Source of the DNA: Pelargonium cotyledonis
Lineage: Eukaryota > Streptophyta > Magnoliopsida > Geraniales > Geraniaceae
Length of the DNA: 20,141 nucleotides
Direction: 5' to 3'
Assembly: GCA_036897625.1 (NCBI GenBank)
Contig: JAYMTA010001409.1
Location: 1 to 20,141, forward strand
The notes below the pieces were generated by a model, which saw nothing but the letters and a program-made list of their open reading frames with translations, was not told where the DNA came from and did no database searches. The position numbers and the translations under genes are program-made. Each line of letters opens with the position of its first letter. Position 1 is the stretch's first letter. Positions 18,800 through 20,141 of the stretch are shown piece by piece.

Positions 18800-19722
18800 A
18801 TGTGGTGTAATCCGGAATTATCCACAAAAGCATTGTACCCTTCCATTGATAGAATTAGAGATTAGCATTTAACTCCCCATCCCCACCAATAATGTACAGG
18901 CCGATACATTTAACTCATATGAAGATAACTGATCATTACCAGATAAGACAAACCAAGCTACCAGATAACTGCTGATTACATTTTCTCAAAAAAACAAAAA
19001 GGACTTTGTCTGTGGAATTCAAAGGTCCCTTAAGACATTGTCATGACGAACAAAAAGCGAGTGAGAACACATTTTAAGGTCATAACTTTTAAAAAAGATT
19101 CAACAAATACTTCTAAACAGGATCCCAATAGTTCAATACCATACATATTGCGTCTCTTGCCCTCTCTGTGCCAACTGAAGGATTTGAAAATCAGTAACAA
19201 TTTTCTCTCCCAGTAGATTTGAGTAGATGTGCCCTGCTATTCACTGCAGCCCAATTGTGTTTACTTGAATTAACAAATGGCGTAATCCTATTCCCTAAAC
19301 TCACATATAAACATGTTTTTGGTCCATTATTAAAAGCATTGCCAACTATCAACCTAAATGTTATGAATTTTTAACAATGGAACAAAGATCAACACTTCTA
19401 GCATACAGAAGTCAAAACCAACAGAAATATACACTTCTCAAATGAAGAAAAAGGAATGAAAATTTAACTAAATTTTGCATGAATGAACAAACTATTATAA
19501 CACTTAAAAGTGAGAGATACCTGTATCATCAATAAATTATTATGCAGTACATTTAGTATATAAACTGTAAAGCCAGTTTGATTGATAATTGAAATGAAGA
19601 AGCCATAACAAAACAGGGCAATAAACCCAAGTATTAAACTCCTCAAACACTAATGAAATATCAATAGCTCAAAACCAGAGATTATTCGCGAAACAGAGAC
19701 AAAGAGAACCCACCTCCCCTTT
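18800..19722. other. Non-coding DNA downstream of TIM17, including its 3' UTR
   Basis: The first several hundred bases on the minus strand after the TIM17 stop at 19723 must include its 3' UTR; I found no unambiguous poly(A) signal. Short open frames here (for example 19646-19464) carry no motifs. The rest is AT-rich and unrecognised. Confidence 0.5.
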
Positions 19723-20141
19723 TCACTTGTAGTCAAAATTTGGCATGGGTTTATCATAGCTCTCCAAAATTTCCGTCTTGCTTCCACTACTCGAACTCAA
19801 ATCAGACTCTTTGTTGCCTCCACCAAACCACCCGCCGACACCGCTCAACCACGAACCAGAATCTGAACCCGATAACCCAGAAGGTCCCGCCTGCGGTTGG
19901 GGCTGTCCAGGCATCTGAAAGCCTGCCGGGAGGCCAGGCCCAGCCTGAGGATCTTCAAACATGACGGGCATGTTCTGTGGCGCGCTCATCATCTTGTTGA
20001 GCATTAGCCCGGCTCCTTCAATTAGGGCTAGGAGTATGCCACCGAATGCAGCGGACCGGGCAGACGCTTTAAGGCCTTGACGCATCTGGAGAAAGCCTCC
20101 GGTGGCGGCACCGGCGATGATGGAGTTCCATGGGTCCTCCT
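19723..20141 (-). CDS. TIM17: TIM17, mitochondrial inner-membrane import translocase subunit (partial, C-terminal part)
   Basis: The last 138 codons are visible; the N-terminal part, roughly 80-85 residues by comparison with Arabidopsis TIM17 proteins, lies beyond the right edge. TIM17 is a core subunit of the TIM23 complex, which moves presequence proteins into the mitochondrial matrix. The visible part starts [17 protein letters not shown], then [16 protein letters not shown] and [15 protein letters not shown], the third and fourth membrane segments with small-residue (G/A) packing typical of the Tim17/22/23 family. A Gly/Pro/Gln/Ser-rich plant-type extension follows, ending [18 protein letters not shown], close to the ends of plant TIM17s. 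No intron is needed in this part, as in Arabidopsis. Confidence 0.93.
   Translation of the reverse strand, partial: EDPWNSIIAGAATGGFLQMRQGLKASARSAAFGGILLALIEGAGLMLNKMMSAPQNMPVMFEDPQAGPGLPAGFQMPGQPQPQAGPSGLSGSDSGSWLSGVGGWFGGGNKESDLSSSSGSKTEILESYDKPMPNFDYK

Noticed and set aside
1-20141. tRNA, rRNA, CRISPR arrays or bacterial-type operons
   Set aside because: No cloverleaf with a proper T-loop, no rRNA core sequence and no regularly spaced repeats were seen. The gene structures are plainly plant nuclear.

Overview
The window is plant nuclear DNA, most likely from a eudicot. The evidence is AT-rich intergenic sequence, GT-AG introns, CTAGGGTTT-type leader motifs, a plant group III xyloglucan endotransglucosylase gene, a plastid-targeted anthranilate synthase beta gene, a plant-type TIM17 and a plant L1-type LINE whose RNase H domain follows the reverse transcriptase. 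I cannot name the species or family from sequence alone.

Layout. Bases 1-43 may hold the 5' end of a gene running off the left edge on the minus strand. Bases 44 to about 5700 hold no recognisable gene: the stretch is AT-rich with three islands of higher GC (about 840-1110, 2560-3110 and 4395-4615) that carry promoter-like motifs, including several ACGT boxes and one exact E2F site. A complete four-exon XTH gene runs on the plus strand (5822-7769, 324 residues) with its poly(A) signal at 8045. About 50 bp past that signal, a decayed 5'-truncated LINE (about 8100-11270, same strand) begins. It keeps reverse transcriptase and RNase H homology but has at least five frame changes and several stops.

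A complete eight-exon gene for the glutamine amidotransferase (beta) subunit of anthranilate synthase lies on the minus strand (16775 down to 12181, 278 residues). It is convergent with XTH and separated from it by the LINE. One of its introns holds what looks like the 3' end of a second retroelement. From 16900 to 19720 the sequence is mostly non-coding with simple repeats, plus a weak candidate small minus-strand gene at 17860-18790. The right edge holds the last 138 codons of a minus-strand TIM17 gene (19723-20141).

The three confident genes do unrelated jobs: cell-wall xyloglucan remodelling, the first committed step of tryptophan synthesis in plastids, and mitochondrial protein import. 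There is no operon or cluster logic; their proximity is ordinary plant gene order. I found no clearly new biological system. The points most worth a second look are the unexplained promoter-like islands on the left, the spliced transit-peptide region and 38-nt exon of the ASB gene, and the candidate gene at 17860-18790.
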